DNA of 64,000 nt from Axinella damicornis (GCA_963931865.1 OZ007505.1:17000294-17064293); one strand, 5' to 3'; shown: positions 10,187 to 23,032, counted from the stretch's first letter. The notes: generated from the letters alone by a model not told the origin. Numbers and translations are program-made.

Positions 10187-12985
10187 ATGATATGATAACT
10201 TACCATTCTGTGCCATCATGAATAATTTTCGTATGCACACCATCAACCCGACCCATGAAGTCAAATCATGAAAGATACCGAACGTCAACCTATTTCTCTT
10301 GCATGTTGGTGGTTCATGTGTGAATGTATTGTGTGTGTGTGCGTACACGTGCAGGCAACGAAAAGCCTGGGATTGAGTTACTATGTAAGCAGTTTGCTTG
10401 CACATAACGTTACGTATACAAGACTGATTATCACACAATAAAGAGCGGCATGACATACATAGGGATCATGCCATGCATGAAGATGCAGGCCAGATATCCA
10501 TAATTGTACAACAGAGTGAGCAAGCCAATCATTTTATAGTACACACGTTGCCAAACGTTTCAACTAGTATAATATTATTCTGTGTTAATTGGTATCCTAT
10601 ATCTAGCTATAGTGATGAACATTTTTATTGTTTGCTCTGCCATGCGAGCAGGCCCGGGGTACAAACATGTCTTTCTACTGAAGTTTCAATGGAATGGCTA
10701 TAGATGGGCAGTGCGCCACTTTTAAGGGATGCAGAGTGAAGATGTGCACTGCTGGTGATCATGATCATACTGAGCCTGACATGTACTGCATGAACAGATG
10801 CAACAGCAGATCGAGTGCAAAATATAGTAAATTCTCTGATTATGAAGTTGATCTTGGCTGGATTTGTTGTCATGACTGACAGGCAGTGATGCAGAACTTG
10901 CTGGCAAATTGTTGATGTACGCACGAAGCATAATGCATGCCCAGTGCGTGTTGTCTTATATAGCAGGCCAAGCTTAGAGGGCTTTTTGATGACAACATTA
11001 ATATTCTTGGTGTCTTCTTTGGTTAGCATGGGGCTATAACTAGCATTGTCATCCACTTCAGGTGAGCACCGCATGCACGGTTGCATGGGAGGTTTACCCC
11101 ATACAAATACGAAAAGTGCCTGATGGGGAGGTAGGTTTATACAATCGTCATGCAGCATATTCTGCTGCCTGAGAATTTGTAGTGTGTCTTTCATTTTGAG
11201 AAGGGGGTGGGGTTGCTTTGTGTGCAGTGTGGGGGGAGCTGCCACGGAGAGGGCAACTATACTTTTGGCTGGGCTCCCTATAATGACAGCCCTTAATTGT
11301 TGCTTGCACTGGTACATGTAGATTTTGCCTTAGTGTTTGTATTAGACTTCAGCATAGCAATTTCATTTTTGAAATGATGACCTCATGAGCAGGGATTTAT
11401 TCTTTATTCTCTAGTTGTTGTTAGGCGGACTTCGAGCCCCTCTCTTTCAGTTGCATCCACTGCATGCATGACAACAGCATCCAGTGCTGTCTTGGCAACC
11501 ATGACTCCAGCCCAATCAGCAACACCCATTTGTGAAATGCTGAGCGGATACGGCAATGGATAGCTACCACAAATAATTAACAATGTGGATATTGGCCCGG
11601 CAGGAAGTACATACTTTAGGAATAATTAACGCTGTGCCTATTGGTCCGGCAGTAAGTACAAACTCTAGGTATAGGTACCGGAAATGTGCGCGCATCTATA
11701 GAACCGGCCCTGGCCCTAAGCCACCTGCCGGACCAATAACCACTTCGAATAATTAAATTATCCATCCAGTCAGATTGCAGCATTCAGGGGTTATAATAAT
11801 ACAAGCCAATCATATATAATACACACAGTTGCCAAATGTTTGAGCCCATTATATTTAGGCCTTGGCGGATTTTGCTAGCATAATTTTGGGAAAAATAGGT
11901 GCCTCTGAGCATAGTGAATTATGCTGGGAAAAATAGGTACACTTTCTGACTATGATGAGAAAAATAGGTACAAAATAATGGGTTTGTAATTTGTAATCAA
12001 CATCAGGTACGGGTTTAGATGTAGCAATGTAGACTACTATAAGCTAGGCTGGCTACGTATTAGTTAGCTACATAGGCTATAGCTACATATTACATAGAAC
12101 TACTCAGAAGTATACTGACTAGTATAACACGTAGCCTGATAGTTTATTGTTATTGACGCACTGTGCAGTGACATTGTCTCCCAAAACTAGTCAGTTTTCG
12201 AGTGTTTACAAATGTGAATTTTCAGAATCAATGCCAGCATAATTGAGAAAAATAGGTGAATAAAAAAGAAAAATAGGATAATAACAGAAGAAAAAAAAGA
12301 AAAGAAAAATCAGTAAAAGTTCAAGCAAAATCCGCCAAGGCCTAGTTATATTCTGTGTTAATTAGCTATCTATAGTGATGAAATTGTTTGTTCTGCAGTC
12401 TGCATCATGCGAGCAGGGATACAAACATGTCTTTCTACTGAAGTTTCAATGGAATGGCTATATATAGATGGGCATTAATTTATAGCCAGAGAGAGTTTAT
12501 TTGGACTTTATTCACCAATCGAGATTCGTCTTATTTAGTCTACAAAGGACCGGGGTCCAGCCAGCTAGACAGTCGGCATGAGTGGGGAGAGGCAAAGTCA
12601 ACTCCACCTCCTGCATGCATATGCAGAGTTCATGCCCCCCCCCCCCCCCCCCCCCTCTACTTCATAGTGGCTATGGTACGTATGTGATGCATCTGGTTGT
12701 TGCTGACATTTGCATTGGGACTTTCCAGTACTAGTGCCATGAATATATAATGTCTGTGCATGGTATGTGATGCATTGTGTTTATTGCTGACAGTGCTAAC
12801 AAACTAAACTACACAAAGCACTCAGTGAGGCACATTTCACACGTCCACATGCAGAAAATGAGAACCTATAATATGTATGTGACAGTATATAAGGAGTGAT
12901 GCCGAGTATATAAGGATGTTGATAACAATACAATGTTAAGTATTATACATCAACTACAGTACAAAGCAGCAGGCAGTCTGTTTGT
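10187..12985. other. Gene-poor interval with an internal duplication
   Basis: I see no convincing gene between the nibrin stop and the membrane-protein gene. About 10525-10715 and 11800-12475 are related (both hold ATACAAACATGTCTTTCTA followed by CTGAAGTTTCAATGGAATGG). The second copy is split by the foldback element 11856-12344, so 10560-10580 acts as an empty-site reference. GTCCGGCAGGAAGTA-type motifs recur at 11600-11745 and 13826. Confidence 0.6.
11856..12344. mobile_element. Foldback element with TAGGCCTTGGCGGATTTTGCT termini
   Basis: Left end TAGGCCTTGGCGGATTTTGC, right end GCAAAATCCGCCAAGGCCTA, a 21-bp perfect terminal inverted repeat. The interior carries at least five copies of GAAAAATAGGTR. 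The flanks share TTATATT, compatible with a short target duplication. The related segment at 10560-10580 lacks the element. Counterpart in copy 2: 36284-36772. Confidence 0.78.
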
Positions 12986-13663
12986 CTAAATTGAACAACT
13001 GTTATTATGAAAATGTACTAGTGCACAAAAGGCTGTTACAGCACCTAGAATAATCAGTGCCAATGTATAAGTACAACAGAGACAACAATTACCTTCATCA
13101 AAACGGTCTCCATACCCTTCACACCACACGATAAATGCCCGTGCACATGGTTTTATGGCCCGAACGAATATGGCAACCAAAGATGTAGCACTACTGATTA
13201 GAAGTGTATTAGATACACTGACCAGACTTGCATAGGGAGCAGTTGTTTTATCCAAGTCCACCTTCTCGTCTCCGCAAATCAGGTCGGTACCGTACATTAT
13301 ATACAGTGATAAGCCAAGCAGGGACACGTCCACAAGGGTAAGAATAAAATTGAAGACTTGCTCCACACTGCTCCACCGACATATGCATGAGATGCTATCA
13401 CTAGTATACGTAATGCAACAACAACATAAGCCACAAACAAAGTAGAGAACGCCGACAATTGTTCCACAGACGGTAATTAAGAGCCACAGCACTTCCGTTA
13501 CGGTGTGCTCGTTGAATGTCTTCGTGTCCATATGATATCTTACCCATACCCAATCCGTTAACATGTCGAAGATAAACACGACGAAGCTGAGCACGCTCAC
13601 AAACGCACACAAACCGGCGCAGCTACCAGTTCCCATATTTTTCAGGCAGTTGTTGTAGTTCAC
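12986..13663 (-). CDS. Five-span membrane protein, unknown function (copy 1)
   Basis: A single uninterrupted reading frame of 225 codons read right to left, starting MNYNNCLKNMGTG and ending at TAG. I count five hydrophobic spans: residues about 14-42 (FVSVLSFVVFIFDMLTDWVW), 56-86 with a Cys cluster (CGLCCCC), 99-122, 143-172, and 195-217. The DxxTD motif at the end of span 1 recalls the first span of XK-related scramblases, but the protein is far shorter than that family, so I do not assign it. The frame is preserved in the second copy (37416-38090), and a decayed relative lies at 51760-52250, so this is a real small family. A possible splice donor (GTAATT) near the 3' end leaves the C-terminus slightly uncertain. 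Confidence 0.75.
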   Translation of the reverse strand: MNYNNCLKNMGTGSCAGLCAFVSVLSFVVFIFDMLTDWVWVRYHMDTKTFNEHTVTEVLWLLITVCGTIVGVLYFVCGLCCCCITYTSDSISCICRWSSVEQVFNFILTLVDVSLLGLSLYIMYGTDLICGDEKVDLDKTTAPYASLVSVSNTLLISSATSLVAIFVRAIKPCARAFIVWCEGYGDRFDEGNCCLCCTYTLALIILGAVTAFCALVHFHNNSCSI

Positions 13664-13982
13664 AAGTAACTAGACGTCTATGGCTGGGCAATTCGAGGAC
13701 GGGTCAATTTCGTGATCGAGACAACTGTTTTTCACGTAGCTACCCTCCCTTCTTGGTTCGCGGTATCTTCAACTTCTTGTGAGATCCAGTGCTTAGACGA
13801 ATCGGAATGGTGCTCGAAGCGGATATTGGTCCGGCAGGAAGTAGGGCAATGGGTTAGGGTATATTTTCACGTAGCCTTCTTGGTTAGTTGAAGAGATCCT
13901 GTAGCAATAATTACAGTGCTGATTGCGCATGTCTCCATCAGCAAAATCCAATTATTCGGCAGGTCGTTTCACGCTCCTTAAT

Positions 13983-14702
13983 ATGTGCATGGAGGATCAA
14001 TGAATCTCATTAAAAATCGGCAAACCATGCCAAACTGGCTCACAGTGCAAGTCTAGGCCGTTTTGAGGGCCCATTCTCACCCACTATGAATCTCATTAAC
14101 CCTTTAAGCCCTATTGACGCATAAATGCGTCATTTAGACCCTATGCAGATGTAGGGCTTCTCATCAGTCCAAAAAGAGACCAAAAAGGCTTCAGAGGGCC
14201 TAGGGACGACTTTCAGGCACGAACTCAAAAATTTGGTCAAATTTCGGCGCGCCTCCCCCACTAAACGTACAAGCGGGGGGGTTTCGAAGGGGGGGCGGCA
14301 GCCCCCCCTTCAGCCTGTCGTGGGCGTCTTTTGATTTTAATGAGATTCATTGACCCGAGAATTTTTGATTCTAATGATATTCATAGACCCCACCCAGGGC
14401 CTCAAGAAAACCTGCAAATTGGTGGTGTAAGGTGTGCCATCAGTCAGATCTGGCCCAAGTTTAGGGAAATGCTGGGCGAAAATCCGGCTGACATCCACCT
14501 TTGACCTCCGATTGCTGGGCTTGTGGGGGGTCATGAATATCATTAACGGTATTGCCAGAGAGGTCTCTCCATGTGTGCGGGCCCCACCAAGTTTGGCCGC
14601 TGAGGAGCGAATGCTGTGGGAGAGGAGTACCTACGAAAGTGGTGTGCGCTGAATGCATGAAAATGTGTTGTCTTGGTGGGAAGAATTCGGTGGTTAAAGG
14701 GC
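13983..14702. mobile_element. 720-bp insertion present only in copy 1, with target duplication
   Basis: Copy 2 reads CACGCTCCTTAATTTTAGC without interruption at 38390-38408. Copy 1 has the same sequence split, with GCTCCTTAAT present on both sides (13973-13982 and 14703-14712). The inserted 720 bp therefore has a 9-10 bp target duplication and a known empty site. Internally it holds repeated CAATGAATCTCATTAA motifs in both orientations and a CCCTTTAAGCCC/GGTTAAAGGGC pair. No transposase is recognisable. This is the clearest recent mobile-element insertion in the window. Confidence 0.88.
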
Positions 14703-14790
14703 GCTCCTTAATTTTAGCTTCCCTTCCGCTCTTACGTCATTATGCATGGGCTGAGCTGCCCAGCTAGGCCCACGCGCGGAGGCGCAACAG

Positions 14791-14895
14791 CTACCGGTAA
14801 TTCTGGTCATTTTCTATTTCCAGTCAATTTCCAAATCCTTACCCCAAGTGGAGACCTTCAGCTTCTGGTGTAGACTTGGACATTCAGGTACTATA
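14791..14895. repeat. ~100-bp module found three times upstream of genes
   Basis: A conserved block (GCTACCGG, then TCATTTTCTATTTCCAG, then TTACCCCAAGTGGAGACCTTC and an ending CAGGTACTA) occurs here, at 38485-38590 and at 24838-24935. It lies upstream of both gulonolactone oxidase genes and of the STELLO gene. Its edges look like a splice acceptor (TTTCCAG) and donor (CAGGTACTA), so it could be a non-coding exon or simply a dispersed repeat. Confidence 0.6.
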
Positions 14896-15376
14896 CTACG
14901 AGAATGCATGACATTTGTGGCGCGAGCGTGAGCGAGTGTAATGCAGATCGCATGCACAGTCAGTCAAATTTAATGTCCCCTGCCAATGCAGCCCGTCCAA
15001 TGTTGCATGACTGAGGTGAGAGAAATCATCACATGTGCACATCGAAAGCACCCCCGGTTAACCATGCTAAGCGTTTATAATCATTCAGAGCAATGGCTGA
15101 TTCAGTGTACATATATTATATAGAAGCTGCAGTGTAAGTGTGAATTCGCTTTCGCCAAGATCACCACAGAAGCTACTATCTCGTAGTACACCGCAATGGC
15201 CACTTTCTTCCGTATACTTTTGTATTCTCACGAGTGTGATGAAAATGCTCTATAGTCTCAGAACCGGCCGCAGTCAGTGGCGAATGTGTTGAAGAGGAAC
15301 TTAATGGGAAGCCACATCCGTTACATACACCTAGCTTTATGTTTGCACATTGTCTTAAGTACCTGTTAAACATTCT

Positions 15377-15690
15377 TGCTCACATCGCTGATTGTGACAT
15401 CACTGATTGTGACATCACTGATCGATTGCAACATCACTGATTGATTACGACATCACTGATTGTGACATCACCGATTGTGACATCACTGATTGTGACATAG
15501 CTGATTGCTCACATCACTGATTGCGACATCACTGATTGCGACATCACTGATTGCGACATCACTGATTGTGACATCACTGATTCTGACATCACTGATTGTG
15601 ACATCACTGATTCTGACATCACTGATTCTGACATCACTGATTCTGACATCACTGATTGCGACATCACTGATTGCTCATATCACTGATTAT
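15377..15690. repeat. Minisatellite, ACATCACTGATTGTG units
   Basis: About twenty 15-bp units of ACATCACTGATTGTG with variants GCG, CTG and CTC at the end. One strand is translatable as a repetitive peptide, which I do not regard as a gene. It recurs at 39074-39387. Confidence 0.92.
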
Positions 15691-16018
15691 GGGTGCAGCC
15701 CAATCTTATAAGGGGGTACATTAGTACTAAAGGGGGGTGCAGCACCAAGCAGAGAGAGAGCACTGCTAAGGAGCATAAGCTCCCAGAACACGCACCCTTT
15801 ACAGTAATGTGAGTCACAGTGTACAGTAAGGCCTGCTGTGCATGCCACAACCATCATCAAAAACTGGCAGTAGGTGGGACAATGTAAATATGTAGTGGCG
15901 GTCAGAATTGCATAAACGGGACAATGCTATGGTATCAGTACAATGCCACATGCATTTGGTAGCTTTGGCAATAAAAGTAAGAATAAAGTTGACGTTTATT
16001 TCACTCCAGATTGAAGGT

Positions 16019-16798
16019 ATGTGCAGCCAGCGCCATTCCCTGATTACCTGTGCTATCATTGTAGCCGTGTTGGCCTGGCTCTTCCGACTGTATCCATGGC
16101 AGTGGCATGTGCGTCGTGATACTGATCCTCCTCCGGTCAGCTACGGTAAGCTCGCTAGTCTTCTGTTTACTGGGTTGAATGTGAATAGTGAAAACATGGA
16201 AAGCAGAATGCCAAAAAGTAGGAAGCATACTGCCTTCCATAATATGCAATTTTGGGTGAGTCCAGTAGTCCAGTCCAGTAGTCCAGTCCAGTAGTCCAGT
16301 CCAGTAGTCCAGTCCAGTAGTCCAGTCCAGTGAATCGAGACACCCTTCCATAATGCCCAGTCAACAGGTTATGACTATATAAACAATCTTATCATCTGCA
16401 AGGTCATACAACCCGTTGTCATGGAAGTTCTTATCTTGTGGGCAAGCTTCCTATCTAATTGTGTTATTTAATTAGTCTCTGACCCCCAAACTTCTACTAT
16501 GCACTGTCTCCAGCTGCTGCAACCAGGGTAACCCCTCTGTGGTTAAAAATATGTTTTTGCAGTGCATGCATATAATCATGCAAGCACGCATGGATGCACA
16601 TGATCAATGCGAAGCAGAACGGTCATTTTAACCCTTGTGTATTGCAGGTTATAAGATGCTATAATATTATGTATGCAGATACAAGTTAGTAAGGTAGAAC
16701 TCAACTCTAGGGCAGGAAATTATGAGTATGATGGAATGGAGTGGAACTCAGAGCATTCATGGTTTTGCTCACCAGGGATGGAACTCAGGGTACAAGAT

Positions 16799-16837
<39 letters not shown>

Positions 16838-19800
16838 GGAACTCAGTACAATATTAACTTGTTATGCAACTTGTACAGGAACTACCTAATAGTATAGATA
16901 CGGGACTGGGTGGGCAACGTAACTGTCAGAGCTGGTCCTTGTCAGCACCAAACGTTGCTCGTTCGAGTCCTCGATAGTGGGAACACTGTCTTGAAGTTTT
17001 GTATTTGGCTTTTTCAGTGAGTCTGCTGCTTAGAGGTGTGTCCATAGGTGTGGTCTACACAGGACTTTTAATATTCGACAGTGGAATGTTCCCACCACTG
17101 GTTCAAACGAGAAAACAGACCGTGCGATCACACAGCAACTTTGATGATGATGACACAGCAACTTTGATGATGATGGTGCCCATCCAGTCCCGTATTCACA
17201 GGTAGTATTCCCTGTGTTGTGCAGCTGCTTGTGCATATGAGGGGTGGCCGGAACTCTAACAAGCTGCTTCACTTGTTTCAGCTGCTGCTCCTCAACTGCA
17301 TCTACGCATAAGTCCACTGATGGACATGCAGCTCCCATGCAGTGCAGAAGTCTGGTCAGCTCTGGCCCTCCTTTTGGCATTCATGTTAGCAAGGCACATG
17401 ACAGTCCTCTCTTCAGCAGTCTCCCCAGCTCTTGCTCCAGAGTTCTTGTCCACAATGTTACTTGCACAGAATAGGACAGAATAGTTATAACTTGTAATTA
17501 CCAGGGGGTGTATCCCTGGAATATCCCAATTACATTCTACCAGCACATTGGCCCCCACTGCAGTGGGGGCCAATTTGAGTGCATTCTACACTCAAGAAGA
17601 AAGAACTGTGCATCTTGCTAACATGAACACCATGATGATGTAATAGGGGAGCAGCAGCTGAAGTGAATGAGCTGCTTGCAACCATTGCCATTACTTGATG
17701 TCCAATATTTAACTCTTGATCCTCTATAGATGGAAGGATCCATTTCAATCTCAAGAATGTTCAAATCCCTTCGTCTGAGGGCGAGATTGTGCAGATTGTG
17801 AAGGATGCCTATGACAACAACCGAAAGGTCCGGGTGGTGGCTGCCGGGCACTCATGGTCCAAAATAGCGCAAACAGAGGACATAATGATCGGTCTGCATG
17901 AGTACTCTGGGATTGTGGAAGTTGATGAACACAATCTACTGGTGACTGTGAAGGCTGGAACTAGACTGGAGGACTTAAGCCGTCTGTTGGAGGAACGAAA
18001 CTTGGCCATGATCAACCTTGGGTCTGTTGCAAGGCAGTCAATTGCTGGAGCAATGTCCACTGGTAAGCGTCAGGTGGGATGGGGTAACTACTATGTGGAC
18101 GAATGCAGCCAACCATTACAATGGTAACTGCATGATGCACACTGAGGCATCTTCAGGTTATTCCTTTCTATCAGTCTATATCTGCCTCTTTCAAGACATT
18201 CCAGTATACTAGCTACTAGCTTACATCAGGGCTCATCTGCATCTCATTCCCACTGGTACATGCATTTGTACTTTTCCAACAAGCAAGGTGTCCTCACAGA
18301 ATTTATTATCCAGTTTTACTTCACATTCAAAGGATGTTTACAATTGCACATTTAAAAGGAGTGTTCATTTCTATACAGGCCTGTGAAACTTGTTTACAAT
18401 TTATTCCTCTCTAGCTACCCACGGGACAGGACTTGAAATTGGTAACCTGGCAGCCCTGGCCACAAGACTGAGATTCGTGTCTGGAACAGGAGAGGTCAGG
18501 TCCCAAGTAGTTCTGTATCTTTTAAGCTGATAAGTACAGAAGCCGAGAGCGGCCATCTTATTACGCGTTCACGTTCCTGATTCTTGAATTGTTATAGGTA
18601 GTATTATGGCCGATTGTAACAACGATTCATGTTCGTGAATCAAGTTCCTGAATCACGTTCTCGAATTACATTCCCATTCAATATTCACGTTCGTATTCAC
18701 GTTCGCATGCATTACGAGTTCAGATGGATCCAACTCCTTTCTTGGCTGCTCTGATCACAGCAGGTGAGTTTTCCAGGACATCCACAAAAGATGCTTCCAT
18801 TTGAACATGGCAAGAGGCTGGACCATGAGACTACAATACTCGTGGCTAGTACAAAGCAACATGTAGACTGAGTGTATTCCCTAGTCTCGTTCCCAGACCC
18901 CAATCGAAGTGGATCCGGGAACAAGACTAGACATTCCCCATGCTGAACAGGATTTTGAAGAACAGGTTTTTGAAACGGGAACGTAAATCAGGAACGTGAA
19001 TCAGGAACGTGAACGTGTAACACAATGGCCGCTCTCAGCTTCCGTAGATAAGTCTATATAATTATATTCATCAGCAGTAGTTGTGTATTGGAATTGGATC
19101 ATTCCTCATTAGCTATACAGTAACTTTCATGCTGATAATATAATAATGTGAACACATCATGAAAACATTGGGTACATCAGATATGGGAATTGCCCAGATA
19201 GTGCAAAAATGCATTGAAAACGGTACACTCCCTTTGAAAAACACATCAAATTTTGAAGGAACACCGAAATTCACTGAAGCACGTTTTGCTTAGACTTCTA
19301 CTTTGGGGGGTGCCATGAGACTAAGAAGTAACTTCCTTGGGAGGTAGGGTCTGCTGTATGCACGTGCCCACAGAATCAACACTGGGACAGGGGATGTGGG
19401 CGGAATCCTTTGCATGACTGTACGTGTTTGTGCTGTAGAATGCCTGCATGATCGTGGCTTGGCCTTCTCTGTGGCTTAGAAAATGGTGTTCTCACCTTGT
19501 ATAGGGCTCATTTTCAATGCAGCTACAAGACATTGCCAGGCTAGATTTTATTTTTGTCTGGAACAGAGGTAAGGTCTGTCCAGACTATATATACTTCTGA
19601 GCCTCACTATACAACTGTGTCATGGCCGTAGCAAGCGGTCCGGCCGGTCCTGTTTTGGCCGGACCACTTTTTCACTCGAACAAGAAGAAAACGTTCCTTC
19701 TTGGCTTCCGTCAGTGCTTTACGGCATGGCAGAGAAAGTCATCGAAGTGCAGTACTTTTCTCATGCTTTCACCAGTCCACGCGACTCGAAATTCGATATT

Positions 19801-22462
19801 CAACACACGGAATGGAGACAGGGCTAACGCGCGCTGCCTTACTCACGAGTAGATCTAGAATGGAGATGGCGAGCAGAGTGGAGATGGCGTTGATGTATAC
19901 ACAGAATTGAAAAACAGAAAGGTTAGAAGTGGCAGTGTAGTGCAAAACATGAAGGTGCTACGAGAGCCAATCCAGGTAGCTGAAAAAGCGAAGGTGAAAA
20001 AATCTTCCGTGCAAAGCGCGGATTTGATCACAACTACGCGGCTCTATGCACTGCCTTCGGCATTGGCCGTACCACTCTAAAATAGCTTGCTACGGGCCTG
20101 TGTGTCCACTTCATAGCTGACATGCATTGCATAGCTGTGGGTATAGTCAATGTGAGATTGTGATTGTGACTCCAGTCACTGCCGTAAGTTTGGCACTTAT
20201 TGGAGTGACCACCCCTCATTGATTAATGAACATGGTTAGCCAGATGGCCGGATCCGTACGTAATTGTGCTTGCACTGAAGGACATCCTTTAGCTTTATCC
20301 GTATTATACGTGTGCAAAGTAAACAGTCAGTTCCCAATTTCATACAGATCGTTACAGTTGGTGAAGGTGACAGCACGTTCAAAGCTGCCCAGGTCAACAT
20401 TGGAATGTTTGGGGTCCTCACTGAAATTACTCTCAGGGTGGAGGAGAAGTTCTACCTCAAGGAGATACGGACACACCACACACTGCAATATTGCCTTACC
20501 GACATGGACAAGCTTGTCAAGGATGATGGATACAAGTATGTCAAGATGTGGATGGAGTTCTACAACGACTTCTGCGTCTTGTACCAAACCAACAAGACAG
20601 ATGATGAAGTACAGGAAACGCCTGCACGTTGGCTAAGTTTCCTCACGGTCAGCTATATCCAGACTTATGTATTGTCCAGTTAGTTAGTACTTGTCTACTG
20701 TGGCTTTCTTGAAATCGGTAATTTCACTTGCCCCTGATATTTTCATGTTGCTGATGTGTCCCTGCCCTGTCTTGCTCAGTGTAGTTAAGCCTGTTGACCA
20801 TTTGACCATAGCAAGAGTTTAGTGTGCGGTGCATGTCTATGTAAACGACTGCGCAAAGGCAACAAGGTCATGTGATTGCGGTAGTTTATTACTTTATTAC
20901 TAGTATTCGTTGGACTATATTGAGCATCCAACTTCTTTCACTTGTAAACCACTAACAATGCAATGTTAGAGACTGAAGTCCAAGATACCCTGCCTGCTGT
21001 ACAGATGCATGGGTTAATGTTGGTTGAGTGTTTGAATGACCTCACAAGAATAGTGCGGCGTGGTCACCTGTCTTGTGACTTTGTGGTTGATGTGGCCGCA
21101 AATCAGTGATTGAACAAAATTTAATTGTCGCAAGCAATAAAGAATGCGTGCTTTGATATGCTGAGGCATTTTCCTTCAGATTTCTTTGATAGCTAAGGGA
21201 TCCATCTTGCCACTACAGTTTCTATGTTTATATAGCTATGTTGTACCGGATGGGTTAGAGAGGGTTTATGAGAGGGTTAATGTTTAGTCACAACCACATT
21301 CTGGATTAGTATTCAATTTCTATCTGCACATATGTTCATGGCTATTCTTTCTCTTTTGTATAGTACTACACCTTTGCTGTTGCTACACGGATTTGCTATA
21401 TCTTCCCATCCGTCACTCCTTATGTGATGTGGGTGGTTGACTATGTAGGGTTTGGGATTGATACTACTCGCACAGACATCAGCTACAAAATTTTCAACGA
21501 CTACTTTGAACTTCCCGTGCATGCTGAAGCAGAGATCATTGTGGAGTATAAAGATACTGTGGCGGCAATTGAGACCTTACGTGATGTGATACGTGATAAC
21601 AATTATCCCGTGAACTATATCACAGAGGTGAGGAATGATTTGTCTTTGTCAAGTTGCTCCGTCATGATGAGTATATTATATACCAGGTGGAAATTTGGTG
21701 GATTCCCACGGTGATGTACGTATAGGATGACCACCAAAACATAATGCTTTTGACGGGGCACTGTCAACACTACTACAATATAATTGAAGGTGCATGTTGA
21801 ATCACTACACCACCGTAACAACAATGGTTACCCAAATTTCTGATCAGCTCAAAATTCGTGGAAGGCCAATCTGCAAAATTAATGTCCCTCAAAAGTTTGG
21901 CACTAGCTATACAGTATGTGTGTGCCTACATTATAGTGGATATCATTCCAAAGGTGTGAGCTTTGCTGCTACATCTCACGCACAACATAATGCCATGTAT
22001 TAGCTACTTCCCTTGGTTCACTACAGGGGGTACTCAGCCAATCAGAAACAATCATGTGAAATTGATGATCATAATGGACATACATGACCAGTCCATGTTT
22101 AGGTACTATGAGTACGTATGTGCCTTGACTGTCTCTCAATACAGGTCAGGTTTGTCGGTGGTGATGACATCCCGTTGAGTCCGTATTATGGAATGGAAGA
22201 CGGAGGAACTTGTGCCATCACTCTCACCATCTATGCACCTAGGCAGACTGCGAAGGCTTACTTCGATGCCTACTACTTGGCCACAAGGAAGTTCAAAGGT
22301 CGTGTCCACTGGGGAAAACACTTTACCATTGACCCATCTACCGTTGGTAGCTGGTACCCAAAGTTTTCTGAGTTCGCAGTTATTCGAAAGAAGATGGATC
22401 CAAAGGGTATATTCCTGAACGAGCTTCTCAAGGAAACCTTTGGATTTGAGGACAGCATTTAG
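16019..22462 (+). CDS. GULO: L-gulonolactone oxidase (aldonolactone oxidase), copy 1, six exons
   Basis: This FAD enzyme oxidises L-gulono-1,4-lactone, the last step of ascorbate synthesis, in the ER membrane. Exons: 16019-16145, 17730-18062, 18415-18494, 20348-20647, 21364-21627, 22145-22462. All introns are GT-AG and phases match, giving 473 aa (vertebrate GULO is about 440). Residues 8-24 form an N-terminal membrane anchor (LITCAIIVAVLAWLFRLYPW). Exons 2-3 are the FAD domain: RVVAAGHSWSK holds His83, aligned with the flavin-linked His of vertebrate GULO, and STATHGTGLEIGN matches the GSGTHNTG loop. Exons 4-6 are the aldonolactone-oxidase domain: AAQVNIGMFGVLTEITL, RFVGGDDIPLSPYYG, and HWGK at 423-426 in place of HWAK. 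The C-terminus (MDPKGIFLNELL) is family-typical. The ATG was chosen because it opens the anchor and its phase joins exon 2. The substrate could instead be another aldonolactone. Confidence 0.93.
16258..16332. repeat. Minisatellite, 15-bp AGTAGTCCAGTCC-type units
   Basis: Short array of repeated GTAGTCCAGTCCA units in the first intron of the gulonolactone oxidase gene, duplicated at 39955-40029. Confidence 0.85.
16799..16836. repeat. Run of 38 G residues
   Basis: Uninterrupted poly-G in intron 1 of the gulonolactone oxidase gene; the counterpart at 40496-40535 has 40. It sits between two copies of TGGAACTCAG. Length in an assembly is unreliable for such runs. Confidence 0.9.
18535..19046. mobile_element. 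Foldback element in GULO intron 3, with GATAAG flanks
   Basis: Left end TACAGAAGCCGAGAGCGGCC, right end GGCCGCTCTCAGCTTCCGTA, followed on both sides by CGTTCACGTTCCTGATTC-type subterminal repeats. Flanked by the direct repeat GATAAG (18529-18534 and 19047-19052). A smaller TAGTCTCG palindrome is inserted in its centre (18892-18929). Counterpart in copy 2 at about 42234-42745. Confidence 0.75.
18892..18929. mobile_element. 38-bp palindromic mini-insertion nested in a foldback element
   Basis: Starts TAGTCTCGTTCCCAGACCCC and ends GGGAACAAGACTA. The flanks TGTATTCCC and GACATTCCC share ATTCCC, an imperfect version of the 9-bp duplication seen at sister elements. It lies inside the foldback element 18535-19046. 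Confidence 0.6.
19624..20098. mobile_element. Probable inverted-repeat element in GULO intron 3
   Basis: GGCCGTAGCAAGC near the left edge and GCTTGCTACGGGCC near the right edge form short inverted ends; GGCCGGACC/GGTCCGGCC repeats lie inside. Copy 2 (43327-43820) differs by a small indel near its middle. No target duplication was found, so the boundaries are approximate. Confidence 0.45.
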
Positions 22463-23032
22463 CTAGAAAGTGATGTTTAAATATTGTAATGACTGGGACA
22501 CTATAAATATTTAGCCTTGTAGTATCCTTTATCGGATGGTTTTTTGCTTCTGGTGTATAGTGCCCTAGATGAATGCTAGCTAATCTGTATACAAGTTTCT
22601 GTCATGGTTGTTGTAGCTCGTAAACTTTTTGAGTTCAGTTATAATATTGAGAGAAGGTTTTGTGGTATTTGATCACCAATCCAGGTCTAGGCTGTGCATG
22701 AAGGGCCAGTTCTAGCTAGACACAGCCTGTGCACGTGTATATGGGAAGAGGCAAAGGCAGATTCCTTACATATACCTTAGGATATCCCCTTTCACTTATG
22801 CTGTGGGGTTCCACCCGGTTTACCTCAACAGCTGCAGGTGAATATCATGAAGTCATCATGCTTGCTAGCAATCATTGTGTGGTGTGCGTGTGTGTGTGTG
22901 TGCCACTGTAAACACAACACTGCTATTTCAACATGGTTGGGTTTGTTATCTCGGTTGCAAATTGAACTGCAACTGTGAAAGTGTTTAATGGCCATGTATG
23001 GGCAGAGAGAATTTTGCATTTTGCGCGGCGGC

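Noticed and set aside
10625..11317. A 230-codon open frame on the - strand, also present at 35053-35745
   Set aside because: Its preservation only reflects the recent duplication. It has no recognisable domain or codon character, and its upstream end overlaps sequence repeated at 12390-12475.
15377..15690. CRISPR-like array
   Set aside because: Units are contiguous 15-bp repeats with no unique spacers, in a eukaryotic intergenic region; this is a minisatellite.
16920..16985. tRNA-like GTTCGAGTCC motif
   Set aside because: No acceptor or anticodon stem can be paired around it.
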